Shown: positions 7,627 to 16,572 of the stretch, in pieces | Layout: every line of letters starts with the position of its first letter | How positions within the stretch are numbered: position 1 is the first letter of the stretch | NCBI RefSeq assembly: GCF_000421225.1 | Contig: NZ_ATWL01000006.1 | Location: 1-64,000 of the forward strand | Direction of reading: 5' to 3' | DNA: 64,000 nucleotides | Source: Ruania albidiflava DSM 18029 | GTDB lineage: Bacteria; Actinomycetota; Actinomycetes; Actinomycetales; Beutenbergiaceae | Notes under the pieces: generated by a model | What the model saw: the letters and a program-made list of their open reading frames with translations, nothing else | Told to the model about the DNA's origin: nothing | Databases searched by the model: none | Translations under genes and position numbers: made by a program

Positions 7627-8862
7627 TCACCTCGAAGCCGTCCGGTCACGGTAGGCGAAGCGACGCAACAGGATCTCGATCGGCCCGCGGTGACCTCGGC
7701 GGTGCATCAGGCCGGCGACCAGCACGCTCGCCAACCAGATACCGATCGCGCAGCACACCGCGACCATTGCGGGAGATTCCGCGTCCCGGGCGAGGTGCAG
7801 GCCGAACGGTGCCAGCAGCACCAGCCAGGCCAGAGACTGCACCAGATAGCCGCTCAGCGAGCGCTGGCCGAGCGCCACGATCGAGCCGACGACGGCGTTC
7901 GAGCGCCACCGGTCGGCATGCCGCGACATCACCCGGCCGACCAGACCGAACAGGCAGGCATAGGCAATGCCTCCAAAGAACCCGGACATCTCGTAGACCG
8001 TCCGGGCCAGGCCTGCGGTCTCAGCGTCCAGCTCGACGAAACCGCCGGCAAGCAGCCCCATCGGCAGTGCACCGGCGATCGCGATGGTGAACCCGCCGAC
8101 CAGGCCGGTGGTCAGAAGGCGCTGGTGGCGCTCGGGCTCCTCCAGGACACGGCGACGCGCTGCCCAGGCGCCCACCCACACCATCAGCACGAACGGCAGG
8201 AAGACCAGTGTGGTCACGGGCCACTCCACCACCCGCTCGATCAGCGAGGCGCCGTAGGTCGTTGCTTCCTGGGACGGCGACGGGTCGACCGGCAGCGGGC
8301 TCGGGGCGCCAGCCCGGGCGGCGATCCCGGCGTAGGCGAGCCTTGCGAGCACGGCGACAGCCAGCCCGGCCCCGAGCACATAGATCGGCGCCGAGCGCAG
8401 GATCCAGTCGCGCACCCGGCCGCCTGGTCGCAGCAGCAGCAAGAAGGCGAGACCGACGACGCCGAACGCGCCCACGATGTCCCCGGAGAAGAGCAGCACG
8501 CCGTGCAGCGCCCCGATGACCACCATCCCCAGGTGCCTGCGGACGAGCACGCGACGCGTGGTCGGCCACGGGATGCCCGACAGCCGTTGGTGCCGCGTGA
8601 ACTGCACCAGGCCGTAGCCGAACAGCATGACGAACAACGGCAACGCGCAGGCGTGCACGAACACGATCATCACCAGCGAATAGCCGCGCGTCAGGCCCTC
8701 CGGGGCCGGGTCGAGGCCCGGCACGTTCATGTACACGAAGCCCGCGGTGTGCGCGAGCGCCACCAGCAGCAGCGCGAACCCGCGCGCCAGGTCGGGCGCG
8801 AGGATCCGCTCACCAGCCGGAACTGAGACCGGCGGTGGGGCAGTATCGACTGCCTGAGACAT
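7627..8862 (-). CDS. DUF418 domain multi-pass membrane protein (YeiB-like)
   Basis: 411 residues with about ten hydrophobic segments. It begins after a short polar head with APDLARGFALLLVALAHTAGFVY, matching the YeiB/DUF418 N-terminal D-xxRGxAll motif. The DUF418 C-terminal block is seen as VALGQRSLSGYLVQSLAWLVLL and, at the end, HRRGHRGPIEILLRRFAYRD, the characteristic GP-E-LLR ending. The molecular function of the family is unknown; some members are proposed to be transporters or acyl-group handlers. The start at 8862 is chosen because AAGGGG lies about six bases upstream. Convergent with the TIGR02569 gene. Confidence 0.88.
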   Translation of the reverse strand: MSQAVDTAPPPVSVPAGERILAPDLARGFALLLVALAHTAGFVYMNVPGLDPAPEGLTRGYSLVMIVFVHACALPLFVMLFGYGLVQFTRHQRLSGIPWPTTRRVLVRRHLGMVVIGALHGVLLFSGDIVGAFGVVGLAFLLLLRPGGRVRDWILRSAPIYVLGAGLAVAVLARLAYAGIAARAGAPSPLPVDPSPSQEATTYGASLIERVVEWPVTTLVFLPFVLMVWVGAWAARRRVLEEPERHQRLLTTGLVGGFTIAIAGALPMGLLAGGFVELDAETAGLARTVYEMSGFFGGIAYACLFGLVGRVMSRHADRWRSNAVVGSIVALGQRSLSGYLVQSLAWLVLLAPFGLHLARDAESPAMVAVCCAIGIWLASVLVAGLMHRRGHRGPIEILLRRFAYRDRTASR

Positions 8863-9040
8863 GGTCACCCCTTGGTCGAAGGTGTATGCCCCGTTCGGGG
8901 GCACTCGAAGCCGTTAGTCATGCCCTCGTAGTGACAGCAACGACGGCGAGGCGTTGCTGGCTCGCCCCGGGTCAGCTCGCGTGCTCGCCGGTGCAGCACC
9001 CCTTGCCCTGCATCCGCCAGAACAGGCCCCGGGCGGGTCG

Positions 9041-10117
9041 CTACCGCGGCCGGTAGGCGGCCACGATCGGGCACTCGAACGGGTCGGCCTGACCGAGGCC
9101 CACCCGGTTCAGGTACCGGATCACGATCCCGTAGGCCTCGACCAGCCCGGTCTCGGTGTAGGGAACGTTGCGCTCGGCGCAGTACTCCCGGACGATCTCG
9201 CGGGTCTGGCGCAGGTTCACGCTGGGCATCCGGGGGAAGAGGTGGTGCTCGATCTGGTAGTTCAGCCCGCCCATCCCCCAGGTCATCAGCGCGCCGCCGC
9301 GGATGTTGCGGGAGGTCATCACCTGTCGGCGGAGGAAGTCCACCCGCGATTCCTTGGGCAGCAGCGGCATGCCCTTGTGGTTCGGGGCGAACGTGGCCCC
9401 CATGTACACACCGAAGACCACCAGCTGGACCGCCAGGAACGCGGCGCCGAGAGCGGGACCCATGGCCACCACGATCAGCGCCGGAAAGCCGATCAGTCGG
9501 ATCGCGAGCAGTGTGACCTCCAGCCAGCGGCGGTTCATCTCCTTGTCGGTGAAGATCGTCCGGATGGCGGCCACGTGCAGGTTGAGCCCTTCCAGCGTCA
9601 GCATCGGGAAGAAGAGCCACCCCTGGCGGCGGGTGATCCAGCCGACGATCCCGGTGCGCTCGGACGCATCAGCCGGGTCGAACACGAGCGCCCCGGTGGC
9701 GATGTCGCCGTCCTTGCCGATCACGTTCGGGTTGGCGTGGTGCCGGCCGTGCTTGCGCGCCCACCAGCCGTGACTGAGCCCAACCACGAGGTTGGCGATG
9801 AGCTGCGACAACAGCTCGTTCCGGCCGCTGTCGGAGAAGACCTGCTGGTGCGCAGCGTCGTGACCGAAGAAGGCGGCCTGGGTCAGCAGCACCCCGAACA
9901 GGGCAGCGACGGCCAGCTGCCACGGGCTGGAGCCGAGCGTCAGCAGCAGAAGGGTGGCACCGGCGAAGCCCGCCACCAGGATCGCGGCGCGGGCCACGTA
10001 CCAGCCGGGGCGGCGGTCCATCAAGCCGGCGGCCTTGACGCGTCGGGACAGGTCGAGGAAGTCGCGCTGCGGGTTCGGCCTCGCGCGTACCTTCGGAGCT
10101 GCGGCGGTGGTGGTCAT
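9041..10117 (-). CDS. Membrane fatty-acid (acyl-CoA/lipid) desaturase
   Basis: 358 residues. The three histidine boxes of membrane di-iron desaturases are all present: HDAAH (about 105), HGRHH (about 140) and QIEHH (about 305), interleaved with four hydrophobic segments. The QIEHHLFP box is typical of front-end/linoleoyl-CoA-type and mycobacterial DesA3-like enzymes that introduce double bases into acyl chains with O2 and an electron donor. The short, Ala-rich start MTTTAAAPKVRARPNPQ at 10117 is preferred over an in-frame extension that lacks homology. It lies downstream of a histidine kinase gene on the same strand, suggesting but not proving membrane-fluidity control. Confidence 0.93.
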   Translation of the reverse strand: MTTTAAAPKVRARPNPQRDFLDLSRRVKAAGLMDRRPGWYVARAAILVAGFAGATLLLLTLGSSPWQLAVAALFGVLLTQAAFFGHDAAHQQVFSDSGRNELLSQLIANLVVGLSHGWWARKHGRHHANPNVIGKDGDIATGALVFDPADASERTGIVGWITRRQGWLFFPMLTLEGLNLHVAAIRTIFTDKEMNRRWLEVTLLAIRLIGFPALIVVAMGPALGAAFLAVQLVVFGVYMGATFAPNHKGMPLLPKESRVDFLRRQVMTSRNIRGGALMTWGMGGLNYQIEHHLFPRMPSVNLRQTREIVREYCAERNVPYTETGLVEAYGIVIRYLNRVGLGQADPFECPIVAAYRPR

Positions 10118-10259
10118 GGCCTGACGGTACGAAGCCGGTCGCCGCCGGGGCGTCACCCATGAGAGTGAATCGAACCCCCTACCCCGGTAGGGCCACCGGG
10201 CGACCGCCGGCGCGACCATCCGTCCAACCCACCGGTGTGCGAGAGCCAAACGCCTCCGG

Positions 10260-11513
10260 TCACTCCGCGGCAGGTGGGCTGTCGCCCACCGGGAGGACCG
10301 CCCGAAGGCGGAACCCACCGGTGGCTGTCGGGGTTGCCTCGACCGTCCCGCCGAGGGCGCTCACCCGCTCGCGGACACCGGCGAGCCCGAGCCCGGAACC
10401 GGGTGCAGGCACAGCGTCTCCTCGTGGTGGGGAGTTGACCACCTCGACCGTCAGCGCCCGACCCTCGTCCTGGAACGTCGTCCGCACCTCGATCTCCGCG
10501 CCGGGGGCGTGGCGGAGGGCGTTGCTCAGGCCTTCTTGAACGATCCGGTAGGCGGTCATCCCGATGGTGGCCGGCGCCCCGGTCTGGATCGAGTCGGTGA
10601 TGGTGGCACCGGAGGCGCGGGCGGTCTCGACCAGCTCGCGGACGTCCTGCAGCGTGGGTGCGGGGGCTGTGGGGGCGGCATCGTCGCTGCGCAGCACGGT
10701 CAGCAATGCCCGCATCTCGCTGAGCGCCTGCCGCGCGGACCTGGCGATGTCGTCGAACTCCTGCTGCACAGAAGCATCGATACCAGGCTTGCGGTACTGC
10801 GCAGTGCTGGCCTGCACATGGATCACCGACATGCTGTGCGCCACGACATCGTGCAGCTCCCGGGCGATCCGGTTCCGCTCCTCCAGGTCGCGCCGACGCT
10901 GCGCCTCCTCGGCGCTGAGCTCCTCGGCCTGCTGCACCCGGATGGCGCCCTGCCGCCAGAGTCGCTCGAGCACGCCGAGCATAGCCAGTCCAGCAGTCAC
11001 CGAAACCAGCACGACACCGTTGGCCAGACCTCCCAGCGTCCGTTCCGGCGTCACCACGAACGCCAGCGCGGTGAGCACCGTACCCGCACCCCAACCGCCG
11101 GCGACCCAGTACCACTGGTGCCGCAGCGCCAGCAGAACCACCAGCAGGCAGTGAGCCACGATGCCGGTCACCGGCCACGGCCAGGGCAGCAGCGGAGCCA
11201 TCGCGAAGGTAGCCAGCATGGTAGCCAAAGACCCCGCAGAGGACACCGCGATCCCCACCACGGGCCAACGGACCGCGAGCACGATCGCCGCACTGTGCGC
11301 CATCGACAGCACCATCGCCACCGCCGGATGCTGCCTGTACAGAACGACCAGCACCGGCCATTCGACGGCGAGGAGCGCGAGCGCGACGAATGCGGCGCCC
11401 GCCCAGACCCACCGAACGCTGCGCACGGTGCGCAGCCGTGGGGTGTGCAGTCGGCCGCGCAGCCCGCGAGCCGAGGGTGCTGCTGCAGAGGCAGACGACG
11501 GCTCCAGTGACAT
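10260..11513 (-). CDS. Sensor histidine kinase, NarL/HisKA_3 type
   Basis: 417 residues. About five membrane helices in the first ~165 residues lack an extracytoplasmic sensor domain. They are followed by a coiled-coil (QQAEELSAEEAQRRRDLEERN), the dimerisation/phosphoacceptor motif RIARELHDVVAHSMSVIHVQ (His in ELHD), and the ATPase domain with EGLSNALRHAPGAEIEV (N box) and GSGLGLAGVRERVSALGG (G box). The start MSLEPSS at 11513 is taken because the upstream extension has no recognisable content. The partner response regulator is transcribed divergently 119 bases away; the desaturase lies downstream on the same strand. Confidence 0.92.
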   Translation of the reverse strand: MSLEPSSASAAAPSARGLRGRLHTPRLRTVRSVRWVWAGAAFVALALLAVEWPVLVVLYRQHPAVAMVLSMAHSAAIVLAVRWPVVGIAVSSAGSLATMLATFAMAPLLPWPWPVTGIVAHCLLVVLLALRHQWYWVAGGWGAGTVLTALAFVVTPERTLGGLANGVVLVSVTAGLAMLGVLERLWRQGAIRVQQAEELSAEEAQRRRDLEERNRIARELHDVVAHSMSVIHVQASTAQYRKPGIDASVQQEFDDIARSARQALSEMRALLTVLRSDDAAPTAPAPTLQDVRELVETARASGATITDSIQTGAPATIGMTAYRIVQEGLSNALRHAPGAEIEVRTTFQDEGRALTVEVVNSPPRGDAVPAPGSGLGLAGVRERVSALGGTVEATPTATGGFRLRAVLPVGDSPPAAE

Positions 11514-11632
11514 GGCTTGCACGTTAGGGCATGTCCCGGCCGCTCGCGTCACCCCAGAGAGGGACCTACCCTCGGCCCGGTGTGCTGCCGACCCGCATCG
11601 CCACGGCAGGCGGCACGGGATACGTTGAGGAC

Positions 11633-12322
11633 ATGACCCTTGCGAGCAGCACCCGCAGCACGCCGGTACGGGTGCTCGTCGTCGACGACCAGTCGATGAT
11701 CCGGGCGGGGTTCGCAGCCCTGCTCGATGCGCAGCAGGACATCGTCGTGGTCGGCACCGCCGATGACGGGCTGGGGATCACCGACGTCGTGCGGCGCACC
11801 CAGCCGGACGTCGTGCTGATGGACATCCGCATGCCGAAGGTAAATGGACTGGACGCCACACGCGCGATCTTCGCGATGCCGGGCGAGGGACCCAAGGTGA
11901 TCATGCTCACCACCTTCGACGCCGACGAGTATGTCTTCACCGCACTCCGTGTCGGTGCAAGCGGATTCCTGCTGAAGGACTCACCGCCGGAGGAGCTCGT
12001 CCAGGCGGTCCGGGTGGTCGCCGACGGCGAAGCCCTGCTCTCCCCGAAGGTCACCAGAGCCCTGATCGCCGACTATGCCGCGCGCCCGCAGCCCCCGGCC
12101 AAGGACAGCGTCCGGCTGGGGGTGCTCACCGAGCGGGAGCGGGAGGTGATGGTGCGCGTCGCCCGTGGCCGGTCGAACGCGGAGATCTCCGAGGACCTGT
12201 TCGTGGCCGAACAGACCATCAAGACTCATGTCAGCCGCATCCTCACCAAGCTCGACCTGCGGGATCGTACTCAGATGGTGGTGGCAGCCTACGAGTCGGG
12301 GCTGGTGCACACCGAGCGCTGA
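11633..12322 (+). CDS. LuxR/NarL-family response regulator
   Basis: 229 residues. The receiver domain has the acidic pair in VLVVDDQSMIRAG, the phosphoacceptor Asp in DVVLMDIRMPKVNGLDA, the Thr in VIMLTTFD and Lys in GFLLKDSPPEEL. The C-terminal LuxR helix-turn-helix is LTEREREVMVRVARG ... NAEISEDLFVAEQTIKTHVSRILTKL. The ATG at 11633 follows GTTGAGGAC. It is divergent from its probable cognate kinase. Targets are unknown; the nearby desaturase is a candidate. Confidence 0.93.
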   Translation: MTLASSTRSTPVRVLVVDDQSMIRAGFAALLDAQQDIVVVGTADDGLGITDVVRRTQPDVVLMDIRMPKVNGLDATRAIFAMPGEGPKVIMLTTFDADEYVFTALRVGASGFLLKDSPPEELVQAVRVVADGEALLSPKVTRALIADYAARPQPPAKDSVRLGVLTEREREVMVRVARGRSNAEISEDLFVAEQTIKTHVSRILTKLDLRDRTQMVVAAYESGLVHTER

Positions 12323-12436
12323 GCCACCGTCGGAGGCTCGGCTCCACCGTGCGCGCCTTCCCGTAGCTGACCTCGACGCCCGCGCGTCGAGCTGACGCGT
12401 GAGCACCACCCGAGGCCCTCGAGCGAGCCTCTTGCG

Positions 12437-13558
12437 TCAGCTCGCGACCGGCTCGGTCGGTATGTGCAACAGCTTGGCCGCGGAGTGCGCGGGCCGGAAG
12501 GCGTAGACGCACACCAGCCGCACCCGGGCGGTGGTCCGGTAGGCCTCGAGCCGGCGCTGCCAGTCCCCCGGCACGTGCCCGTACCCCTGGAGCACGGCGG
12601 TGGCACAGGTGCGGGCCCGGTCGTTGCTGCACCGGCCCTGGTGGCTGCGCAGCTGAAGGTGGGTGAGCAGGTTCGCCACGTCCAGGGCCGGATCACCGAA
12701 GGCGGCGAGGTCGAAGTCGAGCAGGCCCACATCGGTGCCGTCCAGCAGCAGCTGCTTGTCGTGCAGGTCCCGGTGCAGCAGCGCCGTCGCAGGTCTCGCT
12801 GCGGCGAGCCGTTCCGCGGCCTGGTCGAGGAGGCGGTGCAGCTCGGCAGCCCGCTGGCCGAGCACCTGGTGCTCGGTAGCCAGGTGGATCCAGCGCCTGG
12901 CCACATCCACCTCGGCGGCCGCGTCGTGGCTGGGCAGCGGGGCGGCCACTGTGCTGGTGTGCAGGTGGCGGATCGCACCGCCGACGGCGGAGCTCACCGT
13001 GGTCAGGTCGGCGTCGGTGCTCGTGGGGTCACCGAGCAGGTCGTAGAGCGTCCGGCCGCGCAGCTCAGCGAACGTGACCCTGCCGGCGCGTTCGTCCACT
13101 GCCTGCACAGCGGGGGTGGCCACGCCGGCCACGGTCAGGCGGGCGCCGGTCACCGTACGTGCCAGCCGGCGAGGGCGGACGAGCTTGACGTAGGTGGTCG
13201 GGGCTTGTGCTGGGGAGAGCCGCACGACGGCCCGCTGCTCCGGCCGGTGGGCCACCAGGTTCGCTCCCTCGGCAGCTGCCAGCCCGGGTAGCCCGGGCAG
13301 CTTGCGGTCCGCACCGCCAGGTTGCAGCAGCGTCCCGCCCGGCAGCAGCTGCACCCCTGCTGCGGGTGCGGCCCGGACGGTCTGGGCGTGCACGGCGCGC
13401 GCCTCGTCCCGGTCAGCGAACCACTGTCCGGCGAGCAGTCCGCCGTCGGGCCGGCGCAGCTCCAGGCCCAGCTGCGTAGCCGACCGTGGGATGGCCTTGA
13501 CCAGGGTGAGGCCCTCCGCCGCCACCGCCGCGGCGACCCGGTGCAGCTGGGCGGGCAT
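12437..13558 (-). CDS. Kinase-fold phosphotransferase with HRDLHDKQ loop
   Basis: 373 residues, last gene of a six-gene operon. The C-terminal lobe shows the kinase catalytic loop LLHRDLHDKQLLLD (about 260-275) and the metal-binding GLLDFDLAAFGDPALDVANLL. Aminoglycoside kinases have Asn eight positions into HxDxxxxN; this protein has Gln, a change also found in maltokinase-type sugar kinases. The N-terminal lobe is poorly conserved. Substrate is not known; a sugar or glycan intermediate is inferred from the three glycosyltransferases and exporter upstream. The start overlaps the previous stop by one base (TGATG). Confidence 0.8.
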   Translation of the reverse strand: MPAQLHRVAAAVAAEGLTLVKAIPRSATQLGLELRRPDGGLLAGQWFADRDEARAVHAQTVRAAPAAGVQLLPGGTLLQPGGADRKLPGLPGLAAAEGANLVAHRPEQRAVVRLSPAQAPTTYVKLVRPRRLARTVTGARLTVAGVATPAVQAVDERAGRVTFAELRGRTLYDLLGDPTSTDADLTTVSSAVGGAIRHLHTSTVAAPLPSHDAAAEVDVARRWIHLATEHQVLGQRAAELHRLLDQAAERLAAARPATALLHRDLHDKQLLLDGTDVGLLDFDLAAFGDPALDVANLLTHLQLRSHQGRCSNDRARTCATAVLQGYGHVPGDWQRRLEAYRTTARVRLVCVYAFRPAHSAAKLLHIPTEPVAS

Positions 13559-14811
13559 CAGGTCCGCACCCCGCCGACCTCGGCCGCCACATGCTCTGCC
13601 TCGGTGAGCAGTGCGGCAGCGGCCGCCGGCCAGTCGGGTACCTGCCCGAGGCGGAACGGTTCCGCGGTGAGCCGCAGCAGGTGTGCGGCCGTGTGCCCGC
13701 GCACCCGGTCCGTCCGCGCCGGACCGCGTGCTGCGGTGTAGCCCTGGTGCAGAGCGGTGAGGCGGCGCTGCTGGTCGGCCTCGGTCCGGGCACCGAGCAC
13801 GCGGTCCCGGACCAGGGCCGCACCGGCGCAGCCCAGGTCGGCGGCCGGGTCCGCCACCGCCGCGGCGTCCAGGTCGATCAGCGCAGCCTCACCCTCCGGG
13901 CCGATCACCGCCTGGTCCAGGGAGAAGTCGCCGTGCACACAGCTGGGCTGCCCACCGGCGACGGTCAGCAGGGCGGCGACCTGCTCCGCCAGGTGGTGCG
14001 CCCGCTCGGCCAGGTGGGGCAGCAGCACGGCGAGCTGGTCGGCGGCGGCCCGCACCTGCTCGGCATCAGCGTCCGCTCGGCGCTGCGGCAGGGTGCGACC
14101 GGGGTGGTGGTGCAGTGCGGCCAGGGCCCGCCCGACCGCTGCCACCGCCTCCGCCGGTGCTTCCTGGGCGGTGGTCCCGGGCAGGTAAGCGGCGGCGAGC
14201 GCACCGCGCCGGGGGTGGCAGCCGAGCAGCTGTGGGGTCCGTGGTGCGGTACCGGCCAGCGCGGTCAGGGCGTGGGCTGCGGCCTGGGTGGCGGCCGGTC
14301 GTTGCACCCGCAGCAGCACGTGCTCCCCGGTGGCACTGGGCAGCAGACCCACCCAGCGGCGGTGCGGTTTGTACCGCAGCAGCACCGGTTCGACCGCGGG
14401 GTCCACCACCGGTCCGTGACGCAGCAGCCGGCCCAGCAGCCGGTCGCGCTGGGCGGGTTCGGTCAGCAGCGCCACTCCGGGCAGGTCCCGGTCGGCGGCT
14501 GGTGTGCCCACCAGCACCTGCCGTCCGGGGTCGGTGCCGATGATCGACCCGGCGGAGCGCTCCAGGGTCTTGGCGTGCTTGGCGGCCTCGGAGCGGGCGG
14601 TGGCCGCGACCAGCAGCGCTTGGTCGCCGGCCTGGACGTGCAGCACGCAGCTGGTGCCGGGCTTGTACCGCAGGTGGTGCAGGCGCACGGTGACCGGCCT
14701 GCCGAGCAGGCTCCCGAGCCAGCGGGTGAGCCGGTCACGGTCCAGCAGCAGGGCCAGGCCGGGCAGGTCCGGGTCGCGGTCGACCAGGGACTGTTCAGCG
14801 CCGGGCAGCAT
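13558..14811 (-). CDS. Kinase-fold phosphotransferase with HGDFSLDQ loop
   Basis: 417 residues, homologous in plan to the next gene. The N-lobe contains LHHLRYKPGTSCVLHVQ, and a second basic repeat reads VLLRYKPHRRWVGLL. The catalytic loop is CVHGDFSLDQAVIG (about 315), followed by AALIDLDAAAVADPAADLGCAG, whose D-L-D is the metal-binding motif. As in its neighbour, Gln replaces the usual Asn. The ATG at 14811 has AAGGAG seven bases upstream and overlaps the ABC exporter's end by 17 bases; its own stop overlaps the following kinase by one base. Probably a small-molecule or sugar kinase acting with the adjacent glycosyltransferases. Confidence 0.8.
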   Translation of the reverse strand: MLPGAEQSLVDRDPDLPGLALLLDRDRLTRWLGSLLGRPVTVRLHHLRYKPGTSCVLHVQAGDQALLVAATARSEAAKHAKTLERSAGSIIGTDPGRQVLVGTPAADRDLPGVALLTEPAQRDRLLGRLLRHGPVVDPAVEPVLLRYKPHRRWVGLLPSATGEHVLLRVQRPAATQAAAHALTALAGTAPRTPQLLGCHPRRGALAAAYLPGTTAQEAPAEAVAAVGRALAALHHHPGRTLPQRRADADAEQVRAAADQLAVLLPHLAERAHHLAEQVAALLTVAGGQPSCVHGDFSLDQAVIGPEGEAALIDLDAAAVADPAADLGCAGAALVRDRVLGARTEADQQRRLTALHQGYTAARGPARTDRVRGHTAAHLLRLTAEPFRLGQVPDWPAAAAALLTEAEHVAAEVGGVRT

Positions 14812-16570
14812 CGGCGCGCTCCTTCCGGTGCTGGCGGGCCGGCGAGGGCTCCGCACGGCCGGCGGAGATCCGCACCACCCGGTCGGCACGGTCGGCGGCG
14901 GACAGGTCGTGGGTGACCACCAGGGTGGTGCGGCCCTCGGTGAGCCGGTCCAGCGCAGCGGAGACCTCCCGTTCGGTGTCGGTGTCCAGGCCGGTCATCG
15001 CCTCGTCCAGGACGATCACGCTGGCGTCCCGGATGGCGGCCCGTGCGATCGCGATCCGCTGCCGCTGCCCGCCGGAGAGGGTGCCACCGCGTTCGCCCAC
15101 CACGGTGTCGTAGCCGTCCGGCAGGTCGAGGATGAACTCGTGCGCCCCGGCCAGCCGGGCGGCGGCCTCGATCTGGGCGTGGCTGGCCTCGGGCAGGCCG
15201 TGGGCGATGTTCTCGGCGATGCTGGTGGCGAACAGCACACTGTCCTGGAGCACGATGGCCACCTGCGAGCGCACGGTCTCCAGGGTGAGGTCGCGCAGGT
15301 CCTGCCCGTCGATGGTCACCTGGCCGGTGTCCGGGTCGATCAGCCGGGAGAGCAGCAGCACCAGGGTGGACTTGCCCGAGCCGGACGGGCCGACGATCGC
15401 CACCCGTTCCCCGGCGCGCACGTGCAGGTCCACCCCGCGCAGCACCGGCCGACCCGGCACGTAGGAGAGCCACACGTTCTCCAGCCGGACCTCGCCGCGG
15501 AACCGGCCGGCCGGGCGGGCCCAGGAGTGGTTGGCGATCGCCGGCTGCACCTGCAGCACCTGCACGATCCGCTCCGCCGAGGCGGTCGCGGAGGCGATCC
15601 GGCCGGTGTACTTGGCCAGGTCGCGCATCGGCTTGAAGGCCGCCTTGAGGTAGGTGAGGAAGACGACCAGCTCACCGGGGGTGAGCGCTCCGGCGAGCAC
15701 CCGGTGGGCGCCGACGAAGAGCACCACCGCCGTGGCGAGCCCGACCAGCACGTCGGTCTTGCGCTCCAGGCCGGCGGCGAGCTTCTTCGCCTTGACCCCG
15801 TCCTTGAGGGTCTTGGTGTTGCTGCTGTCGAACTCCCGCTGCATCTGCTCCTCGAGGGAGTAGGACTGCACCACCTGCATCGCCGAGAGCACCTCGGTGG
15901 CGCGGGTGGCCAGGGCCCCCTCGGCCTTGCGCTGGGTGCGGGAGACAGTGTGGATGCGCCGGCTCAGCCGCACCCCGATCAGCGCGAACAAGGGGAACAC
16001 GCCGAGCATCACCAGGGCGAGCTGCCAGTCCATGATCGCCACCACGGCGACCATGCCGACCAGCGTGGCCAGGTTGCCCAGCAGGGGCAGGCCGGCGGTG
16101 ACCGCGACCTCCTTGAGCCGGCCGACGTCCGCGGTGACCCGCTGCACCATGTCCCCGGTGCCGACCTTGTCGTGGAACGCCATGGACAGCCGTTGCAGGT
16201 GGGCGTACAGGTCGGCGCGTACGCGGGTGAGCAGCCGGTTGCCCACGAGGGCGAAGCACACGGTCATCAGGTAGGCCGCGAGCGCGCGCAGGGCCACCAC
16301 CACCAGCAGCGCGGCACAGGCCAGCAGCAGCACGGCCTGCAGGCTGATCGACTGGGTGGGGACGCCCTCGGCGCCGGCCTCGGCGATGACTCCGTCGATG
16401 ACGAACTTCAGCGGCCAGGGTTCGGCCAGTCGCATGCCGACCTCGGCGAGCAGCGCGGCCAGCCCGCCGGCGATCAGTGGTCGTTCCGGGCGCAGGTGCG
16501 CGGTGAACGAGCCCCGGGTGCCGGCCAGCCGACGCAGCGACTCCCGGAGGGTCTGCGGGCGCCGGGACAT
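14795..16570 (-). CDS. ABC exporter, fused permease-ATPase
   Basis: 591-residue half-transporter. Residues 1-310 form a six-helix type IV exporter domain (GLAALLAEVGMRLAEPWPLKFVIDG ... FHDKVGTGDMVQRVTADVGRLKE ... VQSYSLEEQMQREFD). The ATPase domain has Walker A GPSGSGKSTL, Q-loop VLQDSVLFATSIAENI, signature LSGGQRQRIAIARA, Walker B VIVLDEAMTGLD and H-loop VVTHD. It should act as a homodimer in the cytoplasmic membrane, exporting a lipid-linked or hydrophobic product. The ATG at 16570 has AAGGAGG upstream. It lies between glycosyltransferase and kinase genes in one operon, so the cargo may be the glycan or glycolipid made by this locus. Confidence 0.92.
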   Translation of the reverse strand: MSRRPQTLRESLRRLAGTRGSFTAHLRPERPLIAGGLAALLAEVGMRLAEPWPLKFVIDGVIAEAGAEGVPTQSISLQAVLLLACAALLVVVALRALAAYLMTVCFALVGNRLLTRVRADLYAHLQRLSMAFHDKVGTGDMVQRVTADVGRLKEVAVTAGLPLLGNLATLVGMVAVVAIMDWQLALVMLGVFPLFALIGVRLSRRIHTVSRTQRKAEGALATRATEVLSAMQVVQSYSLEEQMQREFDSSNTKTLKDGVKAKKLAAGLERKTDVLVGLATAVVLFVGAHRVLAGALTPGELVVFLTYLKAAFKPMRDLAKYTGRIASATASAERIVQVLQVQPAIANHSWARPAGRFRGEVRLENVWLSYVPGRPVLRGVDLHVRAGERVAIVGPSGSGKSTLVLLLSRLIDPDTGQVTIDGQDLRDLTLETVRSQVAIVLQDSVLFATSIAENIAHGLPEASHAQIEAAARLAGAHEFILDLPDGYDTVVGERGGTLSGGQRQRIAIARAAIRDASVIVLDEAMTGLDTDTEREVSAALDRLTEGRTTLVVTHDLSAADRADRVVRISAGRAEPSPARQHRKERADAARR

Positions 16571-16572
16571 GG

